64,000 nt of DNA from an uncultured Paraburkholderia sp. (GCA_940746715.1 CALNWN010000003.1:1-64000), one strand, 5' to 3'. Positions 10,201 to 19,186 are shown, counted from the stretch's first letter. The notes: generated from the letters alone by a model not told the origin. Made by a program: numbers and translations.

Positions 10201-11336
10201 GGACTCACACTCTTTCGGGGATGACTGGCATTGTCCATCGGAAGCCGGATTTTCGCGATGGTACCTTGCGGCACATTCACAACGAGCGTCAGTGAAGCGC
10301 ACTCGCCATAGAGTGCTGCAAGGCGCTCCCGCACGTTCGCCAGCCCGATGCCTGTGCCCTGCGTTGTGGGCGTCGCACCGAAGCCTGGCCCCGTGTCGGC
10401 GACAATCAGCTCGACATGCTGTTCGCCGCGCTTTGCTCTCACATCGATCCGCCCACCTGTCACCGCAACCTGCACACCATGCTTTAGCGCGTTCTCGACG
10501 AGCGGCTGAAGCAACATCGGCGGCACCGCGATGTGCGCGCAATTTGCGGGGAGCTCGAGCGAATAGACAAGTCTCGGGCCGAGGCGAATTGCGTGCACGG
10601 CAAGCATCGAATCCAGCACCGAAAACTGATCTGCGAGCGTCTCGCTTTCGGCCCGCGACGCTTCCAGCGTTGCCCGCAAAAATCGGTTGAGGCTCCCGAG
10701 CAGTTCGCGTGCTCGCGGCGGATCGAACACAATCAGGCTATCCAGGGTCGCCAGCGTGTTGAAGAGAAAGTGTGGCTCGATCTGCGCCTGCAATGACTGC
10801 AAGCGAGCGCGCAAAGCGGTTTTTTCTGCGGCTTCCTGCAGCCATGCGGTTCGGGCCACCTGTTCGCTCAGACCGGCGATCCGGGCTCGCGACCAGCCAT
10901 ACCAGGTGACCAGCAGCGTCGCGACCAGCGCGATCCAGCCCGTAGTGGCGAGGTCTTTGGTTGCGAACGTCTTCTCGATGTTAAGGCCCAGTAGCGCGCT
11001 TGCGATAAGCCGTCCGATCGCCGCGCCAGCGATGATTGCGCCAACCATCACGACGGCAAGCTTTGGCGCAGTAAGTGCGTTCTTCCGCTGAAGACGAAAG
11101 CGGCCAACGTGGAGCAGCAGCATGATCGACAGTCCGATCGCTTCGCTGAAGACGAGATTCTCGCCAAGGCCTTTCCCCATGCCTACGACGGTTAGACCCG
11201 CGGCGATCAATGCGTTGCCAATGACGACGAGCACCGCCTCGCGCGCATATTCGGCCAGCAGTTGTTTCGCCGGGACAGGAGACTGGGACGACGTATCGAA
11301 GAATCTGGCGTAACTGCCGCGAATCATGCGATCCAT
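10197..11336 (-). CDS. LytS-like sensor histidine kinase (His_kinase family)
   Basis: Inner-membrane sensor kinase, 379 residues, partner of the LytTR regulator encoded immediately downstream. The N-terminal half has four hydrophobic segments (about 30-50, 62-78, 88-112 and 128-148). A short coiled linker leads to the phospho-acceptor motif QAQIEPHFLFNTLATLDSL (His near residue 189). The ATPase domain carries the N box LLQPLVENALKHG and the G motifs DTGPGFG and GTGIGLANVRERL. No periplasmic sensor domain is seen, so the signal is probably sensed within the membrane. The start overlaps the 3' end of the DUF2306-like gene by 13 bp, suggesting one three-gene transcript. Confidence 0.9.
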   Translation of the reverse strand: MDRMIRGSYARFFDTSSQSPVPAKQLLAEYAREAVLVVIGNALIAAGLTVVGMGKGLGENLVFSEAIGLSIMLLLHVGRFRLQRKNALTAPKLAVVMVGAIIAGAAIGRLIASALLGLNIEKTFATKDLATTGWIALVATLLVTWYGWSRARIAGLSEQVARTAWLQEAAEKTALRARLQSLQAQIEPHFLFNTLATLDSLIVFDPPRARELLGSLNRFLRATLEASRAESETLADQFSVLDSMLAVHAIRLGPRLVYSLELPANCAHIAVPPMLLQPLVENALKHGVQVAVTGGRIDVRAKRGEQHVELIVADTGPGFGATPTTQGTGIGLANVRERLAALYGECASLTLVVNVPQGTIAKIRLPMDNASHPRKSVSP

Positions 11337-11701
11337 CCCGTAACGATTAGATTCAGGAGGCGGTGCGGTGTAGCCACTGCGGCGATACCGGCCATAATGA
11401 GACCGATGAACGACCCGCGCATCGCGAGCTGGTGACCGCGCACGCTGCCTTGCCGAATCGCCCAGATCGCCCGCCCTACGCTGACGATTGTGAGCAACGA
11501 CATTCCGTGTACCCAGGAAAAATGTCCCGTGTTCAGTTCCCGGATGTCGAACGAACTGAGGGAAGTAGCGAGCATCGCCACGGCCCAGAGTCGACCGAGC
11601 GCCTTGTGGCGCGGCGTTCCCTTTTTGGCCAGGAGAACAGCGGCTCCGAGTATGACAGAAAAGGTGGCAGTGGCGATATGCGCGGCGATTATGGCAGGCA
11701 T
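11324..11701 (-). CDS. DUF2306-like membrane protein
   Basis: Integral membrane protein of about 125 residues with four helices. Family-like features are the first helix followed by KGTPRHKALGRLWAVAML, the SSFDIREL segment, WVHGMSLLTIVSVGRAIW and RRG/RGHQLAMRGSFIGL. Function unknown. An ATG at 11755 is in frame, but ATG 11701 starts directly at the first helix (MPAIIAAH) and matches family length better. Its end overlaps the kinase start, so it is probably the first gene of a membrane protein-kinase-regulator operon, and may take part in sensing. Confidence 0.7.
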   Translation of the reverse strand: MPAIIAAHIATATFSVILGAAVLLAKKGTPRHKALGRLWAVAMLATSLSSFDIRELNTGHFSWVHGMSLLTIVSVGRAIWAIRQGSVRGHQLAMRGSFIGLIMAGIAAVATPHRLLNLIVTGWIA

Positions 11702-12126
11702 GCTAGCTCTCCCGGCAGGACGGGGCGGACTCGATGCCTGCAGTTTGTGCGGCACATGGACTGTCTTCCAGGAGCATGCGACGAACCGTGCGGATTGCGT
11801 CGCGAGCGGCGCTTATTGAAGCGCGAGACGAAGGTCGTCCGGGCAACTCTTGCTGGATGTTCGGGTGCGCTTACGATAGATCAAGGGCGGGCGTGGCGAA
11901 GCAGTGTGGAGAGGGCGGTCTTCCACATGAGATGTTCAAGGTGGACTGGGCGGCGCCCGTCCAGATTCGGCCGCTCGCCTGTGAGCCCGAACGGTCATCC
12001 GAGCGTCGGCTCCGCGTCCGGTAGCGAGCATTCGTGAATGGAGGCGCCGAACGCTACAATGCTCGGGGCCTCATAGCACGCAACAAAAACGCTGCGAATA
12101 ATAACCTGACCACAAAGCGGGGAAAA
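11702..12126. other. Divergent intergenic region
   Basis: About 425 bases between the DUF2306-like gene (leftward) and the lipoprotein gene (rightward). Short frames are present, but none has recognisable similarity. It must hold promoters for both directions; no confident boxes were picked. Confidence 0.35.
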
Positions 12127-12936
12127 ATGAAGACCGGGATTTGGGGGACCATGCTGTCCATGGCGATGCTTTCTGGATGCGCATCGATCGTAAGTGGCAC
12201 GAACCAGATCGTGTCCGTACAGACGGTTAGAGACGGTGACCAGCTTGCTGGTGCATCGTGCAAACTCGAGAATAGCAAAGGTATCTGGTTTATTAAGACA
12301 CCGGGCTCGGTGGTCGTTCATCGCGCATATGGCGACCTCAGCGTGAAGTGCGAGAAGGATGGCGTTGATCCGGGATTCGCTACGGTGAAATCGCACACGA
12401 GAGGAATAGCTTTCGGCAACATCCTATTCGGCGGCGCAATCGGTGTTGGTGTCGATGTGGGTTCGGGTGCCGCTTACGACTACCCTGCGCTAATTACTTT
12501 GAGCATGGGTCACACGTCGGTGATTGACTCATTTCCGAACGCGGCGACTGCCACCGCATCGCCGGCAACAGCAGCCTCGTTCACCACTGCAGTGGTGCCC
12601 CAATCGGCCTCCGTGTCAGTGCATGTCTCGACGCCTCGCGGCAAGGAGGTGAGACTGTCGTCGCATGCGACATGGAGCAAGCAATGCGTCGGCGGGGAAG
12701 CGCCCAACCTCACGTTCCTCCATGAACCGGCACACGGACATGTTGAAGTGCGTAGCGAATCGTTCCAACTTGCCAACACGGCATCCATGACTGCTCCGTG
12801 CGACGGCGCAACGGTACTCGGTAAAGTGGTCTACTACATCACCAATCCCGATTATCTCGGGCAAGATGAAGTCGACTATAGAATCGCATCGCGATACCGG
12901 ACGTATACACGCGAAGTTTCGATCCAGATTAACTGA
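12127..12936 (+). CDS. Exported lipoprotein with C-terminal beta-rich domain
   Basis: A 269-residue lipoprotein. The signal peptide MKTGIWGTMLSMAML leads to the lipobox LSGC, so the mature protein begins at Cys 18. Residues 18-130 resemble the small lipoproteins that start ..CASIVSGTNQ and contain a Gly-rich membrane-like stretch (FGNILFGGAIGVGVDVGSG). A Thr/Ala-rich linker (about 140-165) joins a C-terminal domain (about 165-269) whose pattern (HVEVRSESFQLAN, ITNPDYLGQDEVDYRI) resembles a cadherin/Ig-like fold. ATG 12127 has a GGGGAAAA site just upstream. The role is unknown; it lies on the envelope. Confidence 0.75.
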   Translation: MKTGIWGTMLSMAMLSGCASIVSGTNQIVSVQTVRDGDQLAGASCKLENSKGIWFIKTPGSVVVHRAYGDLSVKCEKDGVDPGFATVKSHTRGIAFGNILFGGAIGVGVDVGSGAAYDYPALITLSMGHTSVIDSFPNAATATASPATAASFTTAVVPQSASVSVHVSTPRGKEVRLSSHATWSKQCVGGEAPNLTFLHEPAHGHVEVRSESFQLANTASMTAPCDGATVLGKVVYYITNPDYLGQDEVDYRIASRYRTYTREVSIQIN

Positions 12937-13282
12937 CGACACGACCGGCCAGCATCGCGACAATCAATGTAGGCCGGAAGACTGGCATCGCTCCGAAAAC
13001 GGACGGCGTGACTCGGGTGACCCGAAAGGCGGGTTCGGGTCGGTTGCGGTCCGACCTGGAAGTATCATGGTGGGAAGGCATGCCCCTCGTTGTTGGACGG
13101 TATCCGGCCATCTACGGTCGTTGCGCGCATCACGTATTCGGCCAGCCGGACGTCTTCTCAGCCATCATCAGCTGACATGGGTCAGACGCCATGATCTGCG
13201 TCCTCATCGGATTGATATCAGTTGGACAGGAACGGCTCATCGCGTAGCGCGCCATAAACGAAACATGGCGGGCGACCGCTCT
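12937..13282. other. Convergent intergenic region with no gene seen
   Basis: About 345 bases between the lipoprotein gene and the leftward MocR gene. No coding frame or terminator with a T-tract was found. Confidence 0.35.
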
Positions 13283-14725
13283 TTATATCGTTCCAAATAG
13301 TGCCCGCGGGCGATCGCGCAATGTGTGCGCCAGCGTCTGCAGCGCGCTGACCAGTCGTTCCCGCGACGACGCGCACGCGAGATTGATCCGCACGCCATGC
13401 TCGACTTCGGCGCGATCGACAGCGAACGCCGACGATGGCATTACCACCACGCCGCGCGCTTTCGCGTTCGCTGCAAAATCGTCGGCGCGCCAGGGCGGTG
13501 GCAGCTTGAGCCATACGAACATGCAGGCCGGGTCGGACTCGAGCCATTCCTGCGGCAAAATCTGCTGCGCGAGATCGTGGCGCACGCGAATCTCGGCCAG
13601 TTGCGCATCCATGATGCGGCGCGCGGTGCCGTCCTCGATCCACATCGTCGCGATCAACATCGACATCGGCGCGGGCATCCATGCCGTCGTGCGCACGGCT
13701 TCGGCCGCGAGCGCGGAGCGCTCGGGGGGACTCAGCAGATAGCCGACGCACAATCCCGGCGCGAGTATCTTCGACGTTGCGGCGATATGGAAGGTCAGCT
13801 CGGGACACAGGCTCACGAGCGTCGGCAGGCGCTGCGAGACGAGCGGACCATATACGTCGTCCTCGATGATGACCACGCTGTAGCGACGCGCGATATCGAC
13901 GAGCGCGATACGTCGCGCGAGACTCATCGTCGTCACGGTCGGGTTCTGCAGATTCGGCACTGTGAAGATCGCCTTCACGGGCACGCGGCTGCAGATGCGT
14001 TCAACTTCGTCGGTGAGGAGGCCGTCGCGGTCGCTCGGCACGCTGACGATCTCGAACTGGAACACGGGCGCGAGCGCTTTCAGGCCGTAGTATGTGAGCC
14101 GGTCCGCGATGATCACGCCATCCGTGCCGATGAGGCTGTTGAGCACGGCATACAGGCCATGCTGCGCGCCGCTTGTCACGACGAGATGCTCCTGCGACGG
14201 CGTGAAGCCGGGCGCAGCCATCCACTTCGCGCCTGCCGCGCGCGCCCAATCGGGACCTTGCGGCGGCTGGTATTCCTGTAGCGAGGGATAGCGCGGATCG
14301 CGCGGCAGCTCGGCGAGCGTCGTGGCGAGGCAAGAAAGGAATTCGCCCGTCGCGGGCCGGTTAACGGTCAGATCGATGGCGCCGCCCGGCGCGGCATTGG
14401 CCGCACTCGCCGTCTCGACACGCGGCATCGCGCCGCCGGTCACGAGCGAGCCCCTCCTTTTGCTGCCGATCACCAGGCCGCGCAGTTGCAATTCCTTGTA
14501 CGCGCGCGACACCGTCGACACGTTTATGCCCAGCTCCGTCGCGAGCTGGCGCTGCGGCGGCAGACGGCTCCCCGGCGGATAGACGCCGCCGCGAATCTCG
14601 TCCTCGATCGATGCCGATACCTCTGTGTAGGTCGCGCGTTTTGCCTGCACCGTTTCGTAGTTTGTCCGGTCCGCCCCGGCCGCGGTGCCGCTAGTGTGTG
14701 CTGCCTTGTGTCTGCTGGAAGCCAT
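13283..14725 (-). CDS. MocR-type regulator (GntR winged helix fused to PLP aminotransferase fold)
   Basis: A 480-residue MocR/GabR-class transcription factor. The N-terminal GntR winged helix (about 30-100) shows YPPGSRLPPQRQLATELGIN and VSRAYKELQLRGLV. The remainder is a class I aminotransferase-like domain: substrate-side VVTSGAQHGLYAVL, NLQNPT, the VVIIEDDVYG region, and the PLP lysine in AATSKILAPGLCVGYL. These regulators use PLP and an amino compound as effector. It faces a decayed amino-acid permease and a D-amino-acid dehydrogenase pseudogene, the expected regulon; its own frame is intact while its presumed targets are lost. Confidence 0.9.
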   Translation of the reverse strand: MASSRHKAAHTSGTAAGADRTNYETVQAKRATYTEVSASIEDEIRGGVYPPGSRLPPQRQLATELGINVSTVSRAYKELQLRGLVIGSKRRGSLVTGGAMPRVETASAANAAPGGAIDLTVNRPATGEFLSCLATTLAELPRDPRYPSLQEYQPPQGPDWARAAGAKWMAAPGFTPSQEHLVVTSGAQHGLYAVLNSLIGTDGVIIADRLTYYGLKALAPVFQFEIVSVPSDRDGLLTDEVERICSRVPVKAIFTVPNLQNPTVTTMSLARRIALVDIARRYSVVIIEDDVYGPLVSQRLPTLVSLCPELTFHIAATSKILAPGLCVGYLLSPPERSALAAEAVRTTAWMPAPMSMLIATMWIEDGTARRIMDAQLAEIRVRHDLAQQILPQEWLESDPACMFVWLKLPPPWRADDFAANAKARGVVVMPSSAFAVDRAEVEHGVRINLACASSRERLVSALQTLAHTLRDRPRALFGTI

Positions 14726-14744
14726 TGTTTCGCCCTGTCTCCAT

Positions 14745-14760
14745 ACAAAACAGGTTTTGT
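14745..14760. promoter_or_regulatory. Palindrome ACAAAAC-AG-GTTTTGT upstream of mocR
   Basis: Perfect 7+2+7 inverted repeat 20 bases upstream of the MocR start codon, followed by a related half (CTGTTTGTG). It is a candidate autoregulatory operator; binding is inferred from position. Confidence 0.4.
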
Positions 14761-14900
14761 CTGCCTGTTTGTGCCAGTTCGCACGATTTTATACCAGGGC
14801 GGACCAGAGGCGACGTGTTTCGCGCTTCACCAGGCTTCGCAATGATTGCGCGAGGTGACGCCAAGGAAAGTCCTGGACCACACATTGCAATTTTCGATTG

Positions 14901-14921
14901 CACACAAAATACTGTTGTGTG
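14901..14921. promoter_or_regulatory. Palindrome CACACAA-N7-TTGTGTG before the permease remnant
   Basis: Perfect 7+7+7 inverted repeat about 60 bases upstream of the likely permease start at 14983. It could be an operator for the divergent MocR or a hairpin in the leader. A smaller inverted repeat (TGCAA-N7-TTGCA) adjoins it at 14886-14902. Confidence 0.4.
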
Positions 14922-14982
14922 ATTCTTTAAATCGAGTTTTGGGTGGTTTCGAGTCGAAGACAGCGCCGGAAGGAGATTTTTC

Positions 14983-15271
14983 ATGGGACACGGCAGCGCT
15001 CACGCTGGCACACGGCGCAACGGCCTGGGACGAACGCACGAAAGCGCAAACCCTCGTCTCGGCGCGCCATGCGTCAACGGCACGCCACAGTGATTTCGCT
15101 CGGCGGCTTCATCGGCGCAGGTCTATTCGTGGGCATCAGCGCGACGCTCTGCACGGTCGAGCCGGCGGCGTGTCTGTCGTGCTTGTCGCAAGCATCGTCG
15201 TACTGCTGGTGATGCGCAAGCTCGGCGAGATGGCGCTCGCCGCGCCGGGCGTCGGCTCGTTCACCGAATAG
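14983..15271 (+). pseudogene. Amino-acid permease (APC superfamily), N-terminal fragment
   Basis: ATG 14983 has a strong AAGGAG site, but the coding signal moves between frames. The first APC helix RHATVISLGGFIGAGLFVG is in the frame with ATG 15069. The following helix SVVLVASIVVLLVMRKLGEM and APGVGSFTE are in another frame, which ends at TAG 15269-15271 where family members have a Tyr. The remaining helices are absent here; part of the gene lies inverted just downstream. Gene dead. It was probably the transport partner of the D-amino-acid dehydrogenase that follows, under the divergent MocR. Confidence 0.7.
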
Positions 15272-15408
15272 GCGGGTATCGGCATATACAGCCCGGGATT
15301 GAGCCCTGATAGCACGGCGACGAGCACGATCGCATTCATGATGCCGGCGGCACCGGGTACGTGCATCGTTTCGAGCCCGGCGGGTGACACCAACGGCGGC
15401 ACGCGCAC
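15272..15408 (-). pseudogene. Amino-acid permease internal fragment, inverted relative to its N-terminus
   Basis: Read on the minus strand from 15408 this encodes LVSPAGLETMHVPGAAGIMN and then AIVLVAVLSGLNPGLY, the pattern of a mid-to-late helix of APC permeases (compare the family motif VPGAATIMNAVVLTAVLS). The similarity stops at about 15280. Past that point the minus frame is merely the complement of the plus-strand N-terminal fragment. The two fragments therefore meet in opposite orientation at about 15272-15285. Confidence 0.6.
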
Positions 15409-15456
15409 GGGCTATCCCCCCGCCACCGTTGGACGTGCGTTATCGGGAGAGCGTTG

Positions 15457-16214
15457 ATGGCAGAGATCGGCATTGTCGGCGCGGGATTCATCGGGCTTGC
15501 GAGCGCCGGCTGGCTGATGCGCGACGGGTATCGGGTGACGCTGTTCGATCCGTCCGGGGTGGCGCAAGGCGCGTCGTTCGGTAACGCGGGCACGTTTGCG
15601 CCGTACGGCTGCATTCCCGTGAACAACCCGTCCGTGTTTCGCGATCTGCCGCGCTTTCTGCTGTCGAGCGAGAGCCCGTTCCGTTTGCGCTGGAGCTATC
15701 TGCCGCAGGTGTTGCCGTGGCTCGCACGCTTCATGGTCAGCTCGACCCGGCGTCGCTATGAGGCGAGCACCGGCGCGCTCGCCGCGCTGCTCGCGCACGC
15801 TCAGGCCGGCTACGCGCCGCGGGGCAACTGATATCGCGACCCGTCGGCTGGGCGGAGCGCGGCTTCTACATGACGCCGATGGACGACGGCGTGCGTGTCG
15901 CGGGCACAGTTGAACTGGGCGGTTTCAGCGACGAGCGCAACCGTTCGCTGATCGATCTGCTGACGTTTTCGTCGAAGCGCGCATTGCCCTCGCTGCAGCA
16001 GCCCGACAGTGCGTGGCTGCGCTTCCGGCCGACGCTGCCCGACGGTGTGCCCGTGCTAGGCCGCTCGAGTGCGAGCGAGCGCGTGATTTACGCATTCGGT
16101 CATCAGCATCTCGGGCTGACGCTGGCGGGCGTGAGCGGGCGCATCGTTTCCGATCTGATTGCGCGGCGTGCGCCGCCGCTCGATCTGTCGCGTTACGCGC
16201 CAACGCGGTTTTGA
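15457..16214 (+). pseudogene. D-amino-acid dehydrogenase (DadA-like), internal deletion
   Basis: An FAD-dependent oxidase of the DadA/DAO family that would oxidise D-amino acids to keto acids. ATG 15457 (site GGGAGAG) begins the dinucleotide-binding fingerprint IGIVGAGFIGLASAGWLMRD, then FGNAGTFAPYGCIPVN. The frame stops at 15831. DadA's later half resumes in another frame at about 15835 (RPVGWAERGFYMTPMDDGVR, then RPTLPDGVPVLGRSS and FGHQHLGLTLAGVSGR). About 150 residues of the usual roughly 415 are missing. The deletion plus shift make it non-functional. Confidence 0.85.
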
Positions 16215-16305
16215 ACGCAACACTCAACGGACGACTTCGACGCGTCGCGCATCGGGTCAGTCGACACACGAAAGGCGCGACATCTTCTATCAACAGGAGC
16301 GCATC

Positions 16306-17454
16306 ATGAATCGACGTACATGGCTGTTCAGGTTGGCAGTTTGCGCTCTGGCAGCGCAGACTTCGTTGGCGTTCGGCGCCGATCCGGAAGTGGTCAAGAT
16401 CGGTTTTGTCGGGCCATTGACGGGGCCCGTCGCGCGCGTCGGCAAAGATCTGCAATACGGCGCGCAACTCGCGCTCGATGAAGAGAATGCAAAGCATCCG
16501 ACTATCGCGGGCAAGCCTGTCAAGTTCGTGCTTGACGTGCAGGACGATCAGGCCGATCCGCGCGTTGCGATCCAGGTCGCGCAAAAGCTCGTCGACGATG
16601 GCGTGATCGGCGTGATCGGCCATTACAACTCGGGATGCAGCATTCCTGCTTCGGCCGTGTATCACAACGCGAATGTCGCGATGATCACGCCCGGCTCGAC
16701 CAATCCGCAACTCACGAAGCAGGGCTTCAAGAACGTGTTCCGCACGATGGGGCACAACGGCATTGGCGGCGTGGTGGCGGGGCATTTCGTCGTCGAGCAG
16801 ATGAAGGCGAAGCGCATCGGCATCATCGACGACCGCACAGCGTTCGGCCAGGGTCTTGCGGATGCATTCGAGAAAGGCGTGAAGGAAGCGAATGGGAATA
16901 TCGTGTCGCGCGAATTCACCAACGACAAGGCCGTCGATTTCCGCGCGATTCTCACCTCGCTGAAGAGCAAGAATGTAGATGTGATTTTCTTCGGCGGACT
17001 GGACGAGCAGGGCGCGATGCTGGTCAAGCAGATGCGTTCGCTAGGCATGACGACGCAGCTATTCGGCGCGGGCGCATTGAAGAGCAATGCGTTCCTGCAG
17101 ATCGCGGGCGCTTCGGGCGAACGCACGCAGGATCTCGAGCCAGGACCGGCGCTCGACAAACTGCCTGCAGCACAGGATTTCGGTAAGCGCTATAAGGCGC
17201 GCTTCAATCAGGACGTCGAGTTGTATGCGCCGTTTGCGTATGACGCCGCGTTGGCGATGATCAAGGCGATTCATGATGCGGATTCGCTGGACCGGCAGAA
17301 GGTTGTCGCGAGTTTGGCCAAAGTGTCGCTGACGGGCGTGACGGGCAAGATCACGTTTGATCCATACGGGGATCTGATCAAGCCGTCGTATACGCTGTTC
17401 GAAGTGCAGCAGGGGCAGTGGAAGAGCGTCAAGACTGTCGACGGCGGTGTGTGA
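16306..17454 (+). CDS. Branched-chain amino acid-type ABC substrate-binding protein (LivK-like)
   Basis: Periplasmic type I binding protein of 382 residues. A signal peptide (to about residue 24, ..TSLAFGA) precedes IGFVGPLTGPVARVGKDLQY, the standard LivJ/LivK opening; GHYNSGCSIPASAVY and MITPGSTNP form the ligand-site strands. ATG 16306 follows ACAGGAG. No LivHMGF permease genes are adjacent, so it is an orphan here, perhaps serving a transporter elsewhere or sensing. It follows the decayed D-amino-acid locus and is itself fully open, ending close to the truncated HxlR gene. Confidence 0.9.
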   Translation: MNRRTWLFRLAVCALAAQTSLAFGADPEVVKIGFVGPLTGPVARVGKDLQYGAQLALDEENAKHPTIAGKPVKFVLDVQDDQADPRVAIQVAQKLVDDGVIGVIGHYNSGCSIPASAVYHNANVAMITPGSTNPQLTKQGFKNVFRTMGHNGIGGVVAGHFVVEQMKAKRIGIIDDRTAFGQGLADAFEKGVKEANGNIVSREFTNDKAVDFRAILTSLKSKNVDVIFFGGLDEQGAMLVKQMRSLGMTTQLFGAGALKSNAFLQIAGASGERTQDLEPGPALDKLPAAQDFGKRYKARFNQDVELYAPFAYDAALAMIKAIHDADSLDRQKVVASLAKVSLTGVTGKITFDPYGDLIKPSYTLFEVQQGQWKSVKTVDGGV

Positions 17455-17501
17455 GGCTGTTTCGCGACGGACGTATGACTGGCTTTCGGCCTCCTTACCA
17501 T

Positions 17502-17724
17502 TGCGCTCAGAGTAGCGGCGTTTTTCCAGTAGTCCCTCCTCTGTCAGCGTTGCCAGTCGCCGCGTCAGCATGGTCGGCGCAATGCCCAGACTTTTGCGGA
17601 ACTGATCAAAACGCGTGAGACCGGTATGGGCGTCGCGCAGGATAAGAATGCTCCACGCGTCGCCCGCGACACCCAGGCTGCGCGCGATGGGACACGGCTC
17701 ATCGCAAAAATTTATGTCGTCCAT
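17502..17724 (-). pseudogene. HxlR-family regulator, C-terminally truncated
   Basis: A winged-helix regulator of the HxlR class. The N-terminal Cys-containing start (MDDINFCDEPCPIARSL) and the helix-turn-helix (TRFDQFRKSLGIAPTMLTRR, LEKRRYSER) are present. Similarity then ends abruptly at about 17502, where family members continue through the wing and a last helix. The open frame runs on into the LivK gene on the other strand as nonsense. A deletion removing the gene end is likely. ATG 17724 is preferred; 17751 is in frame but lies across a palindrome. It is divergent from the SDR at 17813. Confidence 0.75.
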
Positions 17725-17738
17725 ACTATTTTGATAGT
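17725..17738. promoter_or_regulatory. Palindrome ACTAT-TTTG-ATAGT abutting the hxlR start
   Basis: Perfect 5+4+5 inverted repeat directly before the preferred HxlR start codon, in the divergent gap to the SDR gene. HxlR proteins such as YodB bind TACT/AGTA-type palindromes, so it is a candidate operator. Confidence 0.4.
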
Positions 17739-17812
17739 TACATGCTCTCAATTTGCCAGTATAGTCGATTTCAATTTGGTAGTGACCGCAATCCTCTTAC
17801 ACGGAGCTTCTA

Positions 17813-18674
17813 ATGGTCGGCAAAACGGATTTGGGTGTGGCCCTTGTTACGGGGGCATCTTCAGGCATCGGACAAGCCGCCGCACAGCGGCTGGCCGACG
17901 CCGGTTACACGGTCTTCGGCACGAGCAGACGGGCAGGCGTCACGGGTCAGCCGATCCTTCGAGATGCTGACCCTTGATGTCACGAGCGATGAATCCGTCG
18001 CGGCGGTGGTCAACGAGGTCATACGACAGGCAGGCCGCATCGACGTGCTGGTGAATAACGCTGGCTTTGGTGTGGCTCCCGCCGGCGCCGAAGAAAGCTC
18101 GATCGAGCAAGCCCGGTCGATCTTCGACACAAACTTCTTTGGTGTCGTCCGGATGACGCGCGCCGTCGTGCCCCACATGCGACACCAGGGAAGTGGCCGC
18201 ATCGTCAACATCGGCTCGGTGCTCGGATTTTTGCCGATGCCGTACGGGGCGCTCTATGCCGCAACGAAGCATGCAATTGAAGGTATTCCGAATCGCTCGA
18301 CCATGAACTTCGCAATTGGGGCATCCGTGTCGCGGTCATCGAGCCGGCTTACACGAAGACGCCGTTCGACGCAAATTTCCTCCAGCCCGAATGCCAGGCT
18401 CGATGCATATCGCGAGGCTCGTGCGGTCGTCAGCAACCGTGTCAATGAGGTGATGGCACCTGCTACGGAGTCCCGCGTCGTGGCCGAGGTTGTGCTGAAG
18501 GCTGCAGTTGCGGCTCGTCCGAGACTCCGGTACACAGCGGGCGCGCTCGCGAGCCGTCTGCAATTGCTGCGCAGATTCATGCCGGCAGGTCTGGTGGACG
18601 CCGCGCTTCGGAAGGACCTGCGGCTCGACACGATACCGTCGCCGAGGTCTGGCAACTCAGTCCCGCAGAAATAG
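17813..18674 (+). pseudogene. Short-chain dehydrogenase/reductase, multiple frameshifts
   Basis: A classical SDR oxidoreductase. From ATG 17813 the cofactor motif VTGASSGIGQAAAQRLADAG is read. A shift near 17940-17955 moves to the frame holding NNAGFGVAP, IVNIGSVLG and the catalytic YGALYAATK. Near 18285 the expected strand (RVAVIEPAYTKTPFDANF) falls in another frame, and near 18385 the earlier frame is regained to the stop at 18674. At least three indels, two of them compensating. It was probably controlled by the divergent HxlR protein and co-transcribed with the next two genes. Confidence 0.75.
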
Positions 18675-18683
18675 CAAATCGCC

Positions 18684-19118
18684 ATGAACGTCAACTTCCG
18701 CTATCTTGCAATTGTTGCCTCGCTTGTTTTCTTCGCTCTGGGGTTCGCCTGGATGCTTGCGCCGAATCTCTTCCCGTCAAGGTGGGGTGTCGAGTTCTCA
18801 TATCCGGTGGGACTGATCGGTCGGCGCGGGGCCGCTCTGTACATCGGCATCGGGGTTATGTTCTTCTCGGCGAGAAACGCCGAACCGTCGTCCGCCCGTT
18901 CCGCTCTCGTTAAAGGCTTTATCGTTGCTTGCTTAACTCTCGCATGCCTTGGGGTCTTCGAGCTTCTCACCGGCCATGCCCGGTCCGGCATCCTGGCTGC
19001 CGTCGCCATAGAAGTCGCGTTTGCTCTGATGTTCGCGGGTGTCGCTCGCATCGAGGGTGTGCGCCCCGAAACAGGACCTTTGAAGTTCATAGTTGCGACG
19101 CAAGCTGCGGGGTGCTAG
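18684..19118 (+). CDS. Four-helix membrane protein in the HxlR/SDR cluster
   Basis: A 144-residue integral membrane protein. Hydrophobic segments fall at about residues 7-28, 43-62, 74-94 and 100-120. It starts ten bases after the SDR stop and is followed by an oxidoreductase, so it is likely the middle gene of a three-gene unit. The pattern (a helix with FFALGFAWMLAP, then GLIGRRGAALYIGIGVMFF) resembles small uncharacterised membrane proteins often found beside oxidoreductases; no function is assigned. It is the only open gene of this unit. Confidence 0.6.
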   Translation: MNVNFRYLAIVASLVFFALGFAWMLAPNLFPSRWGVEFSYPVGLIGRRGAALYIGIGVMFFSARNAEPSSARSALVKGFIVACLTLACLGVFELLTGHARSGILAAVAIEVAFALMFAGVARIEGVRPETGPLKFIVATQAAGC

Positions 19119-19186
19119 CTCATGTCGCGATCGCTGCGAGAAAAGAACGCGTGGACCGAGCAATCAAATCTGGGAAACAAAACACG

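Noticed and set aside
9337..10542. A longer version of the LytTR regulator starting at 10542
   Set aside because: The extra N-terminal 114 residues lie inside the kinase gene in another frame and have no domain pattern; the ATGA overlap at 10197-10200 sets the start.
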